Positions 8,991 through 18,470 of a stretch of DNA of 61,323 nt are shown piece by piece. A model generated the notes under the pieces. It made no database searches, had not been told where the DNA came from, and saw nothing but the letters and a program-made list of their open reading frames with translations. The stretch covers positions 1 to 61,323 of the forward strand of contig JAGHYV010000020.1 of the NCBI GenBank assembly GCA_017743475.1. Reading direction: 5' to 3'. The first letter of the stretch is position 1. Every line of letters starts with the position of its first letter. A program made the position numbers and the translations under genes. Origin of the DNA: Roseiflexus sp. (GTDB lineage Bacteria > Chloroflexota > Chloroflexia > Chloroflexales > Roseiflexaceae).

Positions 8991-11117
8991 CTACCGCGGT
9001 GTCATATTTGCGCGACTTAGGAACGTCTGACTGTCGAACGGCTCCTCGCCTTCGGGCGGGCGGGCGCGTATATACGATCCATCGGGCATCAGAATGCGTG
9101 CGCGCGACGTATCCCGCAAATACACATCGAGTAGTTGACGAATCTCCGCTTTCAAAGGCTCAGACTCGATAGGGAACAGCGTCTCAACGCGACGGTCAAG
9201 ATTGCGTTCCATCAGGTCGGCGCTGCCGAGATAGATATCTGGATTGCCATTATTCGCAAAGTAATAGATGCGACTGTGCTCAAGGAAACGCCCGACGATA
9301 CTTCGCACAGAGATGCGTTCACTCAAGCCTGGCACTCCAGGACGCAGGCAGCAGATGCCGCGCGCGATCAACTCAATAGTCACGCCTGCCTGAGAAGCCC
9401 GATAGAGCAGATCGATAATTTTTTTATCGACGATTGCGTTGCATTTGAAAATCAGATGCCCCTGCCGTCCTGCCTGCGCATGGGCAATCTCGCGTTCAAT
9501 CAACGCTTCGAGACATTCGCGCATACTCACTGGTGCGACAATCAGTTTGCGGTAGTGCCGCTGACGTGAGAAGCCAGTGAGATGGTTGAACAGTTCCGCC
9601 ACATCGGCAGCAATATCGGGGCGCGCCGTCAATAAGCCAAGGTCAGTATAGATGCGGGCAGTGGTTGCATTATAGTTTCCGGTGCCGAGGTGGACATAGC
9701 GGCGCAAGCCGTCGTGCTCGCGGCGAACGATCAGTGCTAGTTTAGCATGCGTTTTCAACCCGACTAACCCATACACAACGTGCACACCGGCGCGTTCGAG
9801 TTGTTTTGCCCAGATGATATTGTTCTCCTCGTCGAAGCGCGCCTTCAACTCAACCAGCACAGTTACCTGCTTATCCTGCTCACGCGCGTGCATGAGCGCC
9901 TTCACGATTGGCGAATTCGACCCGACGCGGTAGAGTGTCTGCTTGATCGCCAGCACATTCGGGTCCTCGGCGGCAGCCTGGATTAGCGATACCAGCAGCT
10001 GAAAGGAGTGAAATGGATGGTGCAGCAGAATATCTTGCTGACGAATAGCAGCGAAGATTTCCTCGCTGCTGCGCGCGTTATGCAACGGCGCTGGCGATAT
10101 CGGGTAGAACGGCGGATCTTTCAGGTCGGGACGATCAATGTTCGTCAACTGCATCAGATCCGACAGACCAAGCGGACCGCGCATCTCATACACGTCGTCA
10201 GGGGTCAGTTTCAGATTAGTGAGCAACAGATTGCGCACCCGTTCTGGCGTTGAGTGCTGCACCTGAAGGCGCACAACGGCGCCGAATCGTCGCTGACGCA
10301 CTCCTTCTTCAATCACACGCAGCAGATCGTCTGCCTCCTCTTCCTCAATTTCCATATCGGCGTTGCGCGTAATGCGGAACAGATAGCATTCGACGATCTC
10401 CTCGCCGGGGAAGAGCGATGCGACATTGGCAGTAATAATCTGTTCAAGCCAGGTGAAGCAATAGCGTCGTTCCGGTGGAATATCGTCCGGAGAATCGCAC
10501 GGACCGCCTTCGATTGGCACTAGGCGTGGCAGCACTGCTGGCACCTTAACGCGTGCAAAGAGTTCGCCCTCATCTGGATCGTGGATCACTACTGCAAGAT
10601 TCAGGCTCAGGTTCGAAATATGCGGGAATGGATGTGCTGGATCGATTGCTAGCGGCGTCAGCACCGGAAACACTTCACGCTCGAAGTACTCAGTACATGC
10701 TGCACGTTGCGCTGGCGTCAGTTCATGGTAGTCGAGCACATGAATGCCTTGCTCACGCAACTTTGGCTTGATGTCGTCAAGCCAGCAGGACCGATGCTGC
10801 TCAATAAGTGGAATAACGGCACGGCGAATAGCATGCAATTGCTCAGATGGGGTCAATCCGTCCGGTGAGCGAGTGGTGACGCGTGCAGCGATCTGTCGCT
10901 TCAAGCCCGCGACACGGATCATAAAGAACTCATCCAGGTTGGTGCTGAAGATCGAAAGGAACTTCACGCGCTCCAGCAGCGGGTGGCGTTCGTCCATCGC
11001 TTCTTCCAGCACCCGGCGGTTGAATTCGAGCCAGCTAAGTTCACGATTGAAGTATAGCGAAGCAGCGCTCAGATGTGCCATATCACTCTCAATTGTCTCA
11101 AAAGCAATACTCGTCAT
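8991..11117 (-). CDS. ppk1: Polyphosphate kinase 1
   Basis: About 708 residues from the ATG at 11117, which has AAGGATG upstream and begins at MTSIAFETIESD; this length fits PPK1. The open frame extends upstream to 11234 without family similarity. The N-domain motif LYFNRELSWLEFNRRVLEEA and FMIRVAGLKRQ are classical. The phospho-accepting His is in GLKTHAKLALIVRR. The second His region lies near the RGICCLRPGVPGLSERI segment, with SADLMERNLDRRVE close to the end. PPK1 makes polyphosphate reversibly from ATP. An extended -10 at 11246-11254 gives a leader of about 115 bases. Confidence 0.95.
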   Translation of the reverse strand: MTSIAFETIESDMAHLSAASLYFNRELSWLEFNRRVLEEAMDERHPLLERVKFLSIFSTNLDEFFMIRVAGLKRQIAARVTTRSPDGLTPSEQLHAIRRAVIPLIEQHRSCWLDDIKPKLREQGIHVLDYHELTPAQRAACTEYFEREVFPVLTPLAIDPAHPFPHISNLSLNLAVVIHDPDEGELFARVKVPAVLPRLVPIEGGPCDSPDDIPPERRYCFTWLEQIITANVASLFPGEEIVECYLFRITRNADMEIEEEEADDLLRVIEEGVRQRRFGAVVRLQVQHSTPERVRNLLLTNLKLTPDDVYEMRGPLGLSDLMQLTNIDRPDLKDPPFYPISPAPLHNARSSEEIFAAIRQQDILLHHPFHSFQLLVSLIQAAAEDPNVLAIKQTLYRVGSNSPIVKALMHAREQDKQVTVLVELKARFDEENNIIWAKQLERAGVHVVYGLVGLKTHAKLALIVRREHDGLRRYVHLGTGNYNATTARIYTDLGLLTARPDIAADVAELFNHLTGFSRQRHYRKLIVAPVSMRECLEALIEREIAHAQAGRQGHLIFKCNAIVDKKIIDLLYRASQAGVTIELIARGICCLRPGVPGLSERISVRSIVGRFLEHSRIYYFANNGNPDIYLGSADLMERNLDRRVETLFPIESEPLKAEIRQLLDVYLRDTSRARILMPDGSYIRARPPEGEEPFDSQTFLSRANMTPR

Positions 11118-11245
11118 TGTAACATCCTTGTTACATATACTTACTTCTCGGCGTATACGCAATCGTCTCGATTTACCATTGGGCGTTGGGTTTTGATGGT
11201 CCAGTCCGGCAGTATGGCGCGTTGTTCGAGGCATGCAGTGTTGTC

Positions 11246-11254
11246 AGTATACCA
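11246..11254 (-). promoter_or_regulatory. Extended -10 promoter of ppk1
   Basis: Minus-strand TGGTATACT, identical to the element before the gene at position 85. The ppk1 start codon chosen here is about 130 bases downstream. Confidence 0.5.
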
Positions 11255-11391
11255 TCGTGGGTAGCAAGGGCGCAACTGAGAGATTATATTATAAAGTTGC
11301 AGAATACGCCATAACAGGGCACGTTCCCTGCAGGGCAGGTAAAGGCGATCCCTTCGCTTGCTCTGCTTCCCTGTGACCCCGTGATCCCTGG

Positions 11392-11420
11392 TTGCGCAGG
11401 ATGCTGATTCGTGGTATATT
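11392..11420 (+). promoter_or_regulatory. Promoter of the tRNA-Arg gene
   Basis: TTGCGC (11392-11397), a 17-base spacer, and TATATT (11415-11420) preceded by TG for an extended -10. The tRNA begins 18 bases downstream. Confidence 0.7.
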
Positions 11421-11437
11421 AGCAATGTACAGAACGT

Positions 11438-11514
11438 GACTCTGTAGCTCAGCGGATTAGAGCGCTTCCCTGCGGAGGAAGAGGTCGGGCGTTCGAATCG
11501 CCCCAGAGTCGCCA
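11438..11514 (+). tRNA. tRNA-Arg (anticodon GCG)
   Basis: 77 bases including an encoded CCA. The acceptor stem GACTCTG pairs with CAGAGTC, the D-arm carries TAGCTCAGCGGATTAGAGC, and the anticodon stem CTTCC/GGAAG encloses CTGCGGA, giving anticodon GCG for CGC codons. The T-arm is GGGCG-TTCGAAT-CGCCC. Confidence 0.93.
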
Positions 11515-11525
11515 CCGTAAACAAG

Positions 11526-11556
11526 GGCGGCTGTGCCGGCTGGCGAGCCGCCTTTT
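11526..11556 (+). terminator. Terminator after tRNA-Arg
   Basis: Perfect 7-bp stem GGCGGCT/AGCCGCC (11526-11532 with 11546-11552) followed directly by TTTT. Confidence 0.8.
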
Positions 11557-11572
11557 ATCTAGCCTTTGAGGT

Positions 11573-11662
11573 GGGGAGGTGACGGAGTGGTTGAACGTGC
11601 TCGTCTCGAAAACGAGTTGGGTCTGAAAGCCCACGTGGGTTCGAATCCCACCCTCCCCGCCA
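11573..11662 (+). tRNA. tRNA-Ser (anticodon CGA)
   Basis: 90 bases with an encoded CCA and a long variable arm, as expected for serine. The acceptor stem is GGGGAGG/CCTCCCC, and the anticodon stem CTCGT/ACGAG encloses CTCGAAA, giving anticodon CGA (reads TCG). The T-loop is TTCGAAT. Confidence 0.95.
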
Positions 11663-11664
11663 AG

Positions 11665-11928
11665 AACAGAGAACCGAGAACTGAAAACTAAGAGTTGAGA
11701 GCCGAGAACTGGATCATAGGTTGGGGGTTCGCTTAAGCCTGTAACTCATTTCCCGCATAATCTTCAACCCTCAACCTCTACTTCATTCAACCTTCAACCC
11801 CCCTGCTGCGCTCGGAGCAGGTGTCCAACGGTTCTACCCTATAACCTTCAAACCTCCACGCTACGCCCAGAACATGCCTTCCATTATTCGCGTACACCCT
11901 TCAACATACAATCTTGTAACCTCTCCCC
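11665..11928. repeat. Gene-free stretch with two families of spacer repeats
   Basis: 11665-11715 holds GAGAACTGAAAACT-type units, the reverse complement of the 8890-8990 family. 11750-11930 holds CTTCAACC/CAACCTT units, the reverse complement of the GGTTGAA family seen at 50486, 55397 and 61205. No ORF or RNA was recognised. Confidence 0.75.
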
Positions 11929-12555
11929 CTATCCTTCAACTGTTGTAGTCGACAGGCGCGTGGGTTGTGCGCCGGTGCGCGGCAGCACCAGCAATGCAAT
12001 GCTCAACCCGCCGGTGAGCGCAACCGTTAACCACATAATGAAATCGAACGTCACGTGGCTCGACAGCGGTGGGTGATACCCCAACCCGTAATCGACGCCA
12101 AGTGCCAGGACAAACCAGCCAATGACGGTGAGCCGCTGCAGGAACGATACATCGCCCAGGCGCGTAGTGAACAGTATCCCCTCGCACAGTAAACCAATAT
12201 GGGTGACGAATAGTACCATCTCGAACGGATCGATCACGCCTGACCCCGTCCACTGACGCAACCAGAATACCAGTGTCCAGATGCCGTAGTGTGTGCATGC
12301 GAACGCTGTCAGCGTATAGAAGAGAGTCCAGCGTCGTCCTGCGCGCATGCCGAAGAGCGCAATTGTGCCAAGAAACGCTGCGAGTGGGCAATCGGGAATA
12401 AAGGGCCATGCCCATAGTGGCGATGCCGCCAGCATTGGACCATACCAGATCGCGGCACCCCATATCGCACCGATCAGGTTGGCGATAACGCAACTCCAGA
12501 AGATAACAGGGGTGCGCAGGATGAATTCGAAGAGTATGTGTGCCAGGCGGATCAT
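11929..12555 (-). CDS. DUF1405 (YpjA-like) membrane protein
   Basis: 208 residues, five to six predicted membrane helices. The sequence WYGPMLAASPLWAWPFIPDC, with the Pro-Asp-Cys-Pro turn, is the hallmark of DUF1405 proteins related to Bacillus YpjA. Function unknown. The ATG at 12555 was chosen because GGGG lies six bases upstream; a GTG two codons earlier is in frame. It stands alone between repeat DNA and a transposase remnant. Confidence 0.75.
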   Translation of the reverse strand: MIRLAHILFEFILRTPVIFWSCVIANLIGAIWGAAIWYGPMLAASPLWAWPFIPDCPLAAFLGTIALFGMRAGRRWTLFYTLTAFACTHYGIWTLVFWLRQWTGSGVIDPFEMVLFVTHIGLLCEGILFTTRLGDVSFLQRLTVIGWFVLALGVDYGLGYHPPLSSHVTFDFIMWLTVALTGGLSIALLVLPRTGAQPTRLSTTTVEG

Positions 12556-12637
12556 AATCACCCCTTTGCTGAGAAGTCAGACGCCCAGGCCCGATGAAGA
12601 TTAGAAGTAACTACTAAACTGTTACCATTTTACCAAA

Positions 12638-13330
12638 GTGGTGAAAACTACCCCCATGCCTGATCAGATATCAATGACAGCCTCTTTACTCCAATGGCTT
12701 AAGCATTCTGGCAACAGCGGCAAGAAGTCTCCAAGCGGAAGAGCGCATTTGGATGAGGAGAAAACTCGCTTACAGGCGGAAATGACTCGTCTGCAAAAAG
12801 GGCATGCTCTAGTGAAGCATGCCGAATGGCGTCGTCGCTCGCAGATGGACAGCACCACCAGCCATCAACCGCCTGGCAGTGGTGGTACAGCACGCAACGG
12901 GCGCAACCTGCGCTGTTGAAAGAAACACGTATCTCTGATGGGCAGAACGGGCACAAAGGCAGAACCTTGCGGGCAGTGGCGAAGCAGGATTCGAGAGACG
13001 TGCGCATACTAGTGCAGAGTCGAGGGTGCAGGTGGGACTTTCGTAAGGAAGCGCAGTAGTGGGTGGTGAGCACACGGCAGGAGTGCGATGTGCCAGAGCC
13101 AAAAAGTCTGGAGGCAGCCGAGGTTCAGATCGGGGGCGTGGCATGTTGCGGATATCGCTGGCAAGAGGATGTCCGCCTTTAGCAACGGCGCATATCCCGG
13201 ACGGATCAAGATGCGCGCTGATAACAAAGCGCTCCGTAGATTGCATGATATGATGCCGCTGGAGTACATCGGTACGCTGTTTGCCGACCTGGGCAGGTAT
13301 GCGTTGAACCGTTCCTCAGCCCGTTTCCTT
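12638..13330 (+). pseudogene. IS66-family transposase (TnpC) remnant
   Basis: No intact frame, but pieces in changing frames follow the TnpC order. First comes a Leu/Glu-rich coiled coil (HLDEEKTRLQAEMTRLQKG, from about 12745). Next comes a degenerate Ser/Pro segment where TnpC has the PPSSDG motif. Then DGQNGHKGRTLRAV (about 12940) corresponds to the GGQPGHKGHTL motif. Finally MMPLEYIGTLFADLGRYAL (about 13250-13310) corresponds to the LPYERT-ADL-G region. The catalytic domain is absent. This is an old, truncated insertion; the end coordinates are approximate. Confidence 0.6.
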
Positions 13331-13471
13331 ACTCGCAGGGTACGTACGCAGAATTATACTCTCAATCTTCATCAGCCCCGCAGTCACACTGTTCAGCATA
13401 CCGGATCTTTCACAAGGGACACATTGTTTCGCTCTGCTAACGCCATTATCGATAGTCATCGGACCTTATCG

Positions 13472-13807
13472 CTAGATGGGAACCTGGAGAAACGCTAGAA
13501 TGGCCAGCGCCATGAACAGAAACCATGCGATGCCGATCACACTGCCAATCCATGCCAGTATTTTCCCCTTTCTGTTGCCAACTCCCTGCTTGATCTGTCG
13601 AAGCGCAAGGACACCCGTCGCCACCGCTGCAATCATGCCCAGGTTGCGCAACGGTATGAGCAGGGAGTCAGTGATAATGATGGTCATATCATTGGGCACA
13701 GGTTGCAGGTGGAACAGCCAGAGCAGAAGCGCCGTGCTGATCAGAGCAAGGAGTCCGCTCGAAAAACTGACGATCGCCAGCGCGTTGGTTTTTGCTGGAC
13801 TGCTCAT
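13472..13807 (-). CDS. Small DUF4190-like membrane protein
   Basis: 111 residues with three hydrophobic helices. The arrangement NALAIVSFSSGLLALI, then GVLALRQIKQGVGNRKGKIL, then AWIGSVIGIAW matches the DUF4190 pattern of two helices around a Leu-Arg-Gln-Ile-Lys loop. Function unknown. It is separated from the downstream MFS gene by about 90 bases. Confidence 0.6.
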   Translation of the reverse strand: MSSPAKTNALAIVSFSSGLLALISTALLLWLFHLQPVPNDMTIIITDSLLIPLRNLGMIAAVATGVLALRQIKQGVGNRKGKILAWIGSVIGIAWFLFMALAILAFLQVPI

Positions 13808-13897
13808 TGCGAACCGCTTCTTTCCATCAAAATTGCCGCGTAGAGCATCAGGGAGCGGGGTTTGGATGTTCCTGTGCGACGTCGGGGTGCAGGACGA

Positions 13898-15202
13898 TTA
13901 TCCCTGCGCTTCTCCCGCAAGCGCTGCGAGTTCGCGTGTTGACGGCGCCGCCTCCTCGCGGAAACGCGCTGCGCTAATCCGCGGTAGCAGCATCAGTGAT
14001 ATGACCATGGCAACTGCCTGCAACAAGAAGACAACGACGTAGCCGAGCATGCGACTGTCGAGCAGGTTGGTCAGTGCATCACGGGTGAAGCCGCTCAGCA
14101 CTGTGCCCAGTAGCCGCGCCATTGAGTTGGCCACTCCCCATGCTCCCACAAATGCACCAATATGACCGGGGATTGTCATGTCGAGCATCAGTGACAGGTT
14201 GGCAGCCGTCGAAACGCCGCTGCCGAACCCAAATATGATCAGGCTGGGAACAAAGATTGCCGGTATGTTCAAAAAGCCGCTGGCAGCGATTGATGCCAGT
14301 CCGAGCGCCACCAGCGACCCGCCGATGGCGGCTGCGAATGGTTTCCCTCGTCGTCGCGCTATTGGACTTGTGACCAGCAATCCGGTCAGCAATGCCGCAC
14401 CCCAGATCGATGTATAGCGCGTCGTTACATCAACCGGTGCGCCGAATACATCGGCAGCAAATGGTTCAAGCAGCACGTCCTGACCCAGAATGGCGATCAG
14501 CAGCAGCACCAGATAAGCGAAGAACAGGCGCGCCTGCGGCGTTCCGGCGACAGTTGCGATCATCTGGGCAAAACTGCGTCGCTCAGGGGTGCGCGGCGCT
14601 CTGTCGCGCTCCTCCAGTCGCCACAGGGCAGCGATGCCGATCAGCAGCGCCACACCACACACAACGTAGAACGCCGTAAACAGCGCAGCTGGCGTGTAGT
14701 CGCGCAGCATGCGCGAGAGGCTGACGCCTGCAATAATGACCCCGACAATCAGCATGAACCACATCACGCCGACGGTGCGCGCACGATATTCTTCGCCTGA
14801 GAGTTCCGTCGCCAGCGCCAGGTACGAGACCGTCGCAAAGTTGAACCCCATGCCCCACGCGCCGAATGCCAGGATGCCGAGCGACAGCCCCAACCAGAAG
14901 TTTTCCGCCATGGCAAATGCCGCAGTTGGCGACAGCGCCGACCCGCCAGCGCACAGGATCAACCCGATGATGGTGTACGGCGTGCGGCGGAGTCCAAGCA
15001 ATGGATGTCGATCAGAGAATGAGCCGATCCAGATCTGAACCGGTGAGAAGGCATAGGGCAGCGCGATCAGCAATGCCACCAGCGATGCTGGCAGGCGCAG
15101 TTCACTGATCATAATCCGGTTCAGTGTGCTTTCGATGGGAACCGCAGTCAGTGCGACCGCAACATTGATCAGCCCCAGGCGAAAGATGGTTGTCCAGCGC
15201 AT
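13898..15202 (-). CDS. BCH2/PucC-family MFS protein
   Basis: 434 residues and about 12 membrane helices. Start MRWTTIFRLGLINVAVALTA at the ATG 15202. The segments PYAFSPVQIWIGSFSDRHP, LGLRRTPYTIIGL and GFGSGVSTAANLSLMLDMT are characteristic of the BCH2/PucC/LhaA branch of the major facilitator superfamily, tied to (bacterio)chlorophyll delivery or antenna assembly. It resembles the 48304-49677 protein, but lies about 33 kb from the bch genes and is transcribed the other way. The ligand is not established. Confidence 0.82.
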   Translation of the reverse strand: MRWTTIFRLGLINVAVALTAVPIESTLNRIMISELRLPASLVALLIALPYAFSPVQIWIGSFSDRHPLLGLRRTPYTIIGLILCAGGSALSPTAAFAMAENFWLGLSLGILAFGAWGMGFNFATVSYLALATELSGEEYRARTVGVMWFMLIVGVIIAGVSLSRMLRDYTPAALFTAFYVVCGVALLIGIAALWRLEERDRAPRTPERRSFAQMIATVAGTPQARLFFAYLVLLLIAILGQDVLLEPFAADVFGAPVDVTTRYTSIWGAALLTGLLVTSPIARRRGKPFAAAIGGSLVALGLASIAASGFLNIPAIFVPSLIIFGFGSGVSTAANLSLMLDMTIPGHIGAFVGAWGVANSMARLLGTVLSGFTRDALTNLLDSRMLGYVVVFLLQAVAMVISLMLLPRISAARFREEAAPSTRELAALAGEAQG

Positions 15203-15406
15203 AGCATGTCCTGAAAAACATCAAAGCAAGGTTGATTGCAGTCCAGCAATCAAGTTGTTACCACCTTGATCATGGCGACTGTATCTTCTGCATGCTATTA
15301 TACCTGTGAACAAGAGAACATAAACGACGGCAATCGCGCCGTCTTCTCGTTAACGGGCTGGAGCGATATTCCTCGCGCTCCCGGACACAGGAAACAGGTG
15401 ATCGTC

Positions 15407-15688
15407 ATGGAACCTCACGACCCGCAGAGCAGTGAAACGAACGAAGCCCCTGTTTACCTCTCAATCATCGGTCTCGCAGCGTTGCTGTGTTTCGCCTTCA
15501 TGCTCACCGGTAGTTTCTGGTTGACAACCGTTGTGCTGGTACTGGGATGCCTGCATCTGGCGCAGTATTTTCCCGCAGCCGATGAGATCGTGCAGAATGA
15601 CATTGCGCTCCGCTGGTTGCGCCGCCTGACCCCCCTGATTATCTTTGGCATCTTTGCGTTCCAGGTGATGGTGCAGCGATCAACGTAG
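15407..15688 (+). CDS. Small two-helix membrane protein, unknown function
   Basis: 93 residues. The ATG at 15407 (MEPHDPQSSETNEAP) is preferred over an upstream in-frame start at 15236 because the added 57 residues look unstructured and GGAAACAGG precedes this ATG. Two hydrophobic segments (YLSIIGLAALLCFAFMLTGS and RLTPLIIFGIFAFQVMV) flank a short loop (FPAADEIVQ). Family not recognised. Divergent from the MFS gene upstream. Confidence 0.6.
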   Translation: MEPHDPQSSETNEAPVYLSIIGLAALLCFAFMLTGSFWLTTVVLVLGCLHLAQYFPAADEIVQNDIALRWLRRLTPLIIFGIFAFQVMVQRST

Positions 15689-15837
15689 GATCGCTGGCGC
15701 AGGTGGATCGATTCAGTTTTCACGTGCGCCGGGCGCTGGATGATCCGCTCTGCTGACCGTCCCTGGAAATACAGGCGTCACACCTTCGTCGCCGCGCAGG
15801 CGCTGCAAGCCCTGACGCCTGTGCGACTATCGGATGG

Positions 15838-18372
15838 TCAGGTGGTCTGCCGATCCTTTCCTGGAACCATCCCCGCCTCGCGTTCCAGCGCCAGTTGCAT
15901 CTTGCGCACCCGATCCGCCAGTTTTTCAGAACTGAGACTTTCCCGCAACCGGTCGACGAGCAGCGGAAATGCGAACGGCGTCGGACGGGGAACATCGACG
16001 ACGATGATCCGTCCTGCAGCAATGCGCCTCAGCGCCATCGCCAGGCGGCTATGATCTAACTGGCGTTCCAGCACTTCACGTCGCGCCTGTTCCAGCAGTC
16101 GGTTCTCTGGATCATACTGCGCGAACACATCGTACATCAGGCTGCTTGATGCCTGAATCTGCCGTGCGCTTTTCTCGCCAGGGTATCCTTCGTACACCAG
16201 TCCGGCGATCCTTGCAATCTCGCGGAACTGGCGCTTTGCCATTTCAGTTGCATTCATGCTGGCAATGATGTCGTCTGCCAGATGATCGATACTGAAGAGT
16301 GGCGTGTGCGCACCGCTTATCTCCCATCGCCGTGTGCTGTGGGCGGTGTCGAGCATGATACCAAGCGCTTCTGACAGCGGCGCTGGTTTGGGTGCAAGCA
16401 GCTCGAAGCCGTAATCGTTCATTGCCAGAGTGAAGGTGATAGGACGCAGGCGACTGAGACGATATGCAATCAACGCGGCCATACCTTCATGTACCAGGCG
16501 TCCCTCGAATGGGTAGAAAAAGAGGTGATGCCCCTCACGGGTCTGCATTCGCTCAATCAGCAGTTCGTCGGCGGCTGGAAGCAACGACCACTGCGCCTGC
16601 ACGTCTAGCAGCGGACGCACCGCTTCCATCTCGGCATCACGAAAGACGCCGCCACGCGCCGCTTCGATCCGTGCGCGGATTGCACGGGATAGTTCGGTCG
16701 AAAGCGGCATACGTCCTCCCGTCCAGCGTGGCGTGACCCCATCGCGCCGTTCCGTCTTGCGCACGAATACGGTCGTATTGCGCAACTGCACAAACTCCAG
16801 CGCCTTACCGGCGAAGAAAAAGATATCTCCTGGCTTCAAGCGAGCTACAAACGACTCTTCGACGGCGCCGAGCGTCCCACCTCGAACATACTGCACCTTG
16901 AGCGCCGAATCGCTTACAATTGTGCCAATGCTGACCCGATGACGACGCGCGATGGCGTCATTGGTTACAACATAGCGTCCGTCACGTTCAATGACACGAT
17001 GAAATTCCGGATAGGCGCGCAGTGATGCGCCACCCTGCACCACAAAATCGAGCGCCCACTGCCATTCGGCGTCGCTCAGGTTGCGGAAGGCGTGAGTAGT
17101 GCGCACTTCGGCGAGTAGTTCATTGCCGACAAAACCACCGCCCAGTGCGCAGGTCATCAGGTGTTGCACGAGCACATCGAGCGGCGCTTCAAGTGGAGGA
17201 CGAGTTTCGATTTGATCGTGAGCGATAGCATCGCGGGCTGCCGCGATTTCGATCAGTTCCAGTGCACTGGCGGGAGCGAACGTTACGGTGCTGACAGCGC
17301 CAGGTTGATGACCGCTTCGCCCGGCGCGTTGTATCAGACGTGCAACCCCCTTGGGGCTACCGATTTGAATGACCTGATCAACGGGTGAGAAATCGACGCC
17401 GAGATCAAGTGTAGAAGTGCACACCACGCACCGCAGACGCCGGGAGCGCAGCGCTGTTTCGACCCATTCACGCACCTCGCGGTCCAGGGAACTATGGTGG
17501 AGCGCCAGCGTACCAGCCCAATCCGGGCGCGCGTCCAGCAGCGCCTGGTACCAGATCTCCGCCTGTGCGCGCGTGTTGGTAAAGACCAGCGTTGTCGCAC
17601 TGCGCTCAATCTTCGCCACGACCTGCGGTAACAATTGTAAGCCCAGATGTCCTGCCCATGGGAAGCGTTCAATGGTCTCAGGCAACAGGGTCTCGATCAC
17701 AATCGGCTTAGGGATCAGGCCGCGCACGATCCTGCCGCGCGACGGTTGTTCGGCAGCCGTAGGAAGAAGTGCATCCAGCGCCTGGTCCAGGTTGCCCATT
17801 GTCGCCGAAAGTCCCCAGATGCGCGTGGAAGGGCACAACCCACGGAGTCGCGCAAGCGCCAGTTCGACTTGGACGCCGCGTTTGGTCGAGAGGAGTTCGT
17901 GCCACTCATCGACGACAATCATTCGCAGATCGGCGAACAGATCGCGCCACTCGGGTTGGGTAAGCAGCAGCGAGAGGCTTTCGGGGGTGGTCACCAGCGC
18001 AGTCGGCAGACGACGGCGCTGACGGGCGCGAGTAGCAGTGGGTGTGTCGCTGGTGCGCGCTTCAACCTGCCAGGGAATGCCGAGGTCATTGAGCGGTGCG
18101 CGCAGTGCTTCGACGGTATCGGTTGCCAGTGCGCGCAGCGGCGTTATCCACAGGACACGTAGCGACGGCGCAGCGGGGACAGGTGGCGTGGATTCCAGCC
18201 ACTCCGCAATCGGACCCATCCAGGCAGCGTATGTTTTGCCTGCACCGGTTGTGGCGTGGATCAGTCCGTTTTCGCCTGCCAGATACGCCTGCCAGACCTC
18301 ACGCTGGAAGGGAAATGGTTCCCATCCCTGGCGCACAAACCATTGTTCGATGATCGTCAATGCACGGTTCAT
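15838..18372 (-). CDS. Ligase-associated DEXH-box DNA helicase (Lhr family)
   Basis: 844 residues. Superfamily 2 motifs in order: Q-like FPFQREVWQ, Walker A ATTGAGKT (about residues 41-48), TTPESLSLLL, Walker B VVDEWHELL (DEWH rather than DEAH), SAT in GLSATMGNL, and motif VI QRAGRSGHQ. The long C-terminal part is the Lhr winged-helix/beta region. In many bacteria this protein is encoded beside an ATP-dependent DNA ligase and a metallo-beta-lactamase exonuclease; neither partner is next to it here. Probable role: 3'-5' helicase in DNA repair. Confidence 0.88.
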   Translation of the reverse strand: MNRALTIIEQWFVRQGWEPFPFQREVWQAYLAGENGLIHATTGAGKTYAAWMGPIAEWLESTPPVPAAPSLRVLWITPLRALATDTVEALRAPLNDLGIPWQVEARTSDTPTATRARQRRRLPTALVTTPESLSLLLTQPEWRDLFADLRMIVVDEWHELLSTKRGVQVELALARLRGLCPSTRIWGLSATMGNLDQALDALLPTAAEQPSRGRIVRGLIPKPIVIETLLPETIERFPWAGHLGLQLLPQVVAKIERSATTLVFTNTRAQAEIWYQALLDARPDWAGTLALHHSSLDREVREWVETALRSRRLRCVVCTSTLDLGVDFSPVDQVIQIGSPKGVARLIQRAGRSGHQPGAVSTVTFAPASALELIEIAAARDAIAHDQIETRPPLEAPLDVLVQHLMTCALGGGFVGNELLAEVRTTHAFRNLSDAEWQWALDFVVQGGASLRAYPEFHRVIERDGRYVVTNDAIARRHRVSIGTIVSDSALKVQYVRGGTLGAVEESFVARLKPGDIFFFAGKALEFVQLRNTTVFVRKTERRDGVTPRWTGGRMPLSTELSRAIRARIEAARGGVFRDAEMEAVRPLLDVQAQWSLLPAADELLIERMQTREGHHLFFYPFEGRLVHEGMAALIAYRLSRLRPITFTLAMNDYGFELLAPKPAPLSEALGIMLDTAHSTRRWEISGAHTPLFSIDHLADDIIASMNATEMAKRQFREIARIAGLVYEGYPGEKSARQIQASSSLMYDVFAQYDPENRLLEQARREVLERQLDHSRLAMALRRIAAGRIIVVDVPRPTPFAFPLLVDRLRESLSSEKLADRVRKMQLALEREAGMVPGKDRQTT

Positions 18373-18418
18373 GATCTCAGCAGTATGCTCCGTCCAGGGG
18401 TATCGTCACACGCTCTAC

Positions 18419-18436
18419 AACAGTTTGGAAACTGTT
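18419..18436. promoter_or_regulatory. 18-bp inverted repeat between divergent helicase and acetyltransferase genes
   Basis: AACAGTTT-GG-AAACTGTT, an 8-bp perfect palindrome with a 2-base centre, lies in the 98-bp divergent gap. Its position suits an operator. The regulator is unknown. Confidence 0.4.
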
Positions 18437-18454
18437 CAGTTCGTTGCAACAAGA

Positions 18455-18463
18455 TGGTATCAT
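18455..18463 (+). promoter_or_regulatory. Extended -10 of the GNAT gene (leaderless arrangement)
   Basis: TGGTATCAT followed by ATTCCCG and then the ATG at 18471, seven bases away. Confidence 0.45.
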
Positions 18464-18470
18464 ATTCCCG

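Noticed and set aside
11117-11234. N-terminal extension of polyphosphate kinase from the start at 11234
   Set aside because: The extra 39 residues do not look like PPK1, and a good ribosome site precedes the ATG at 11117.
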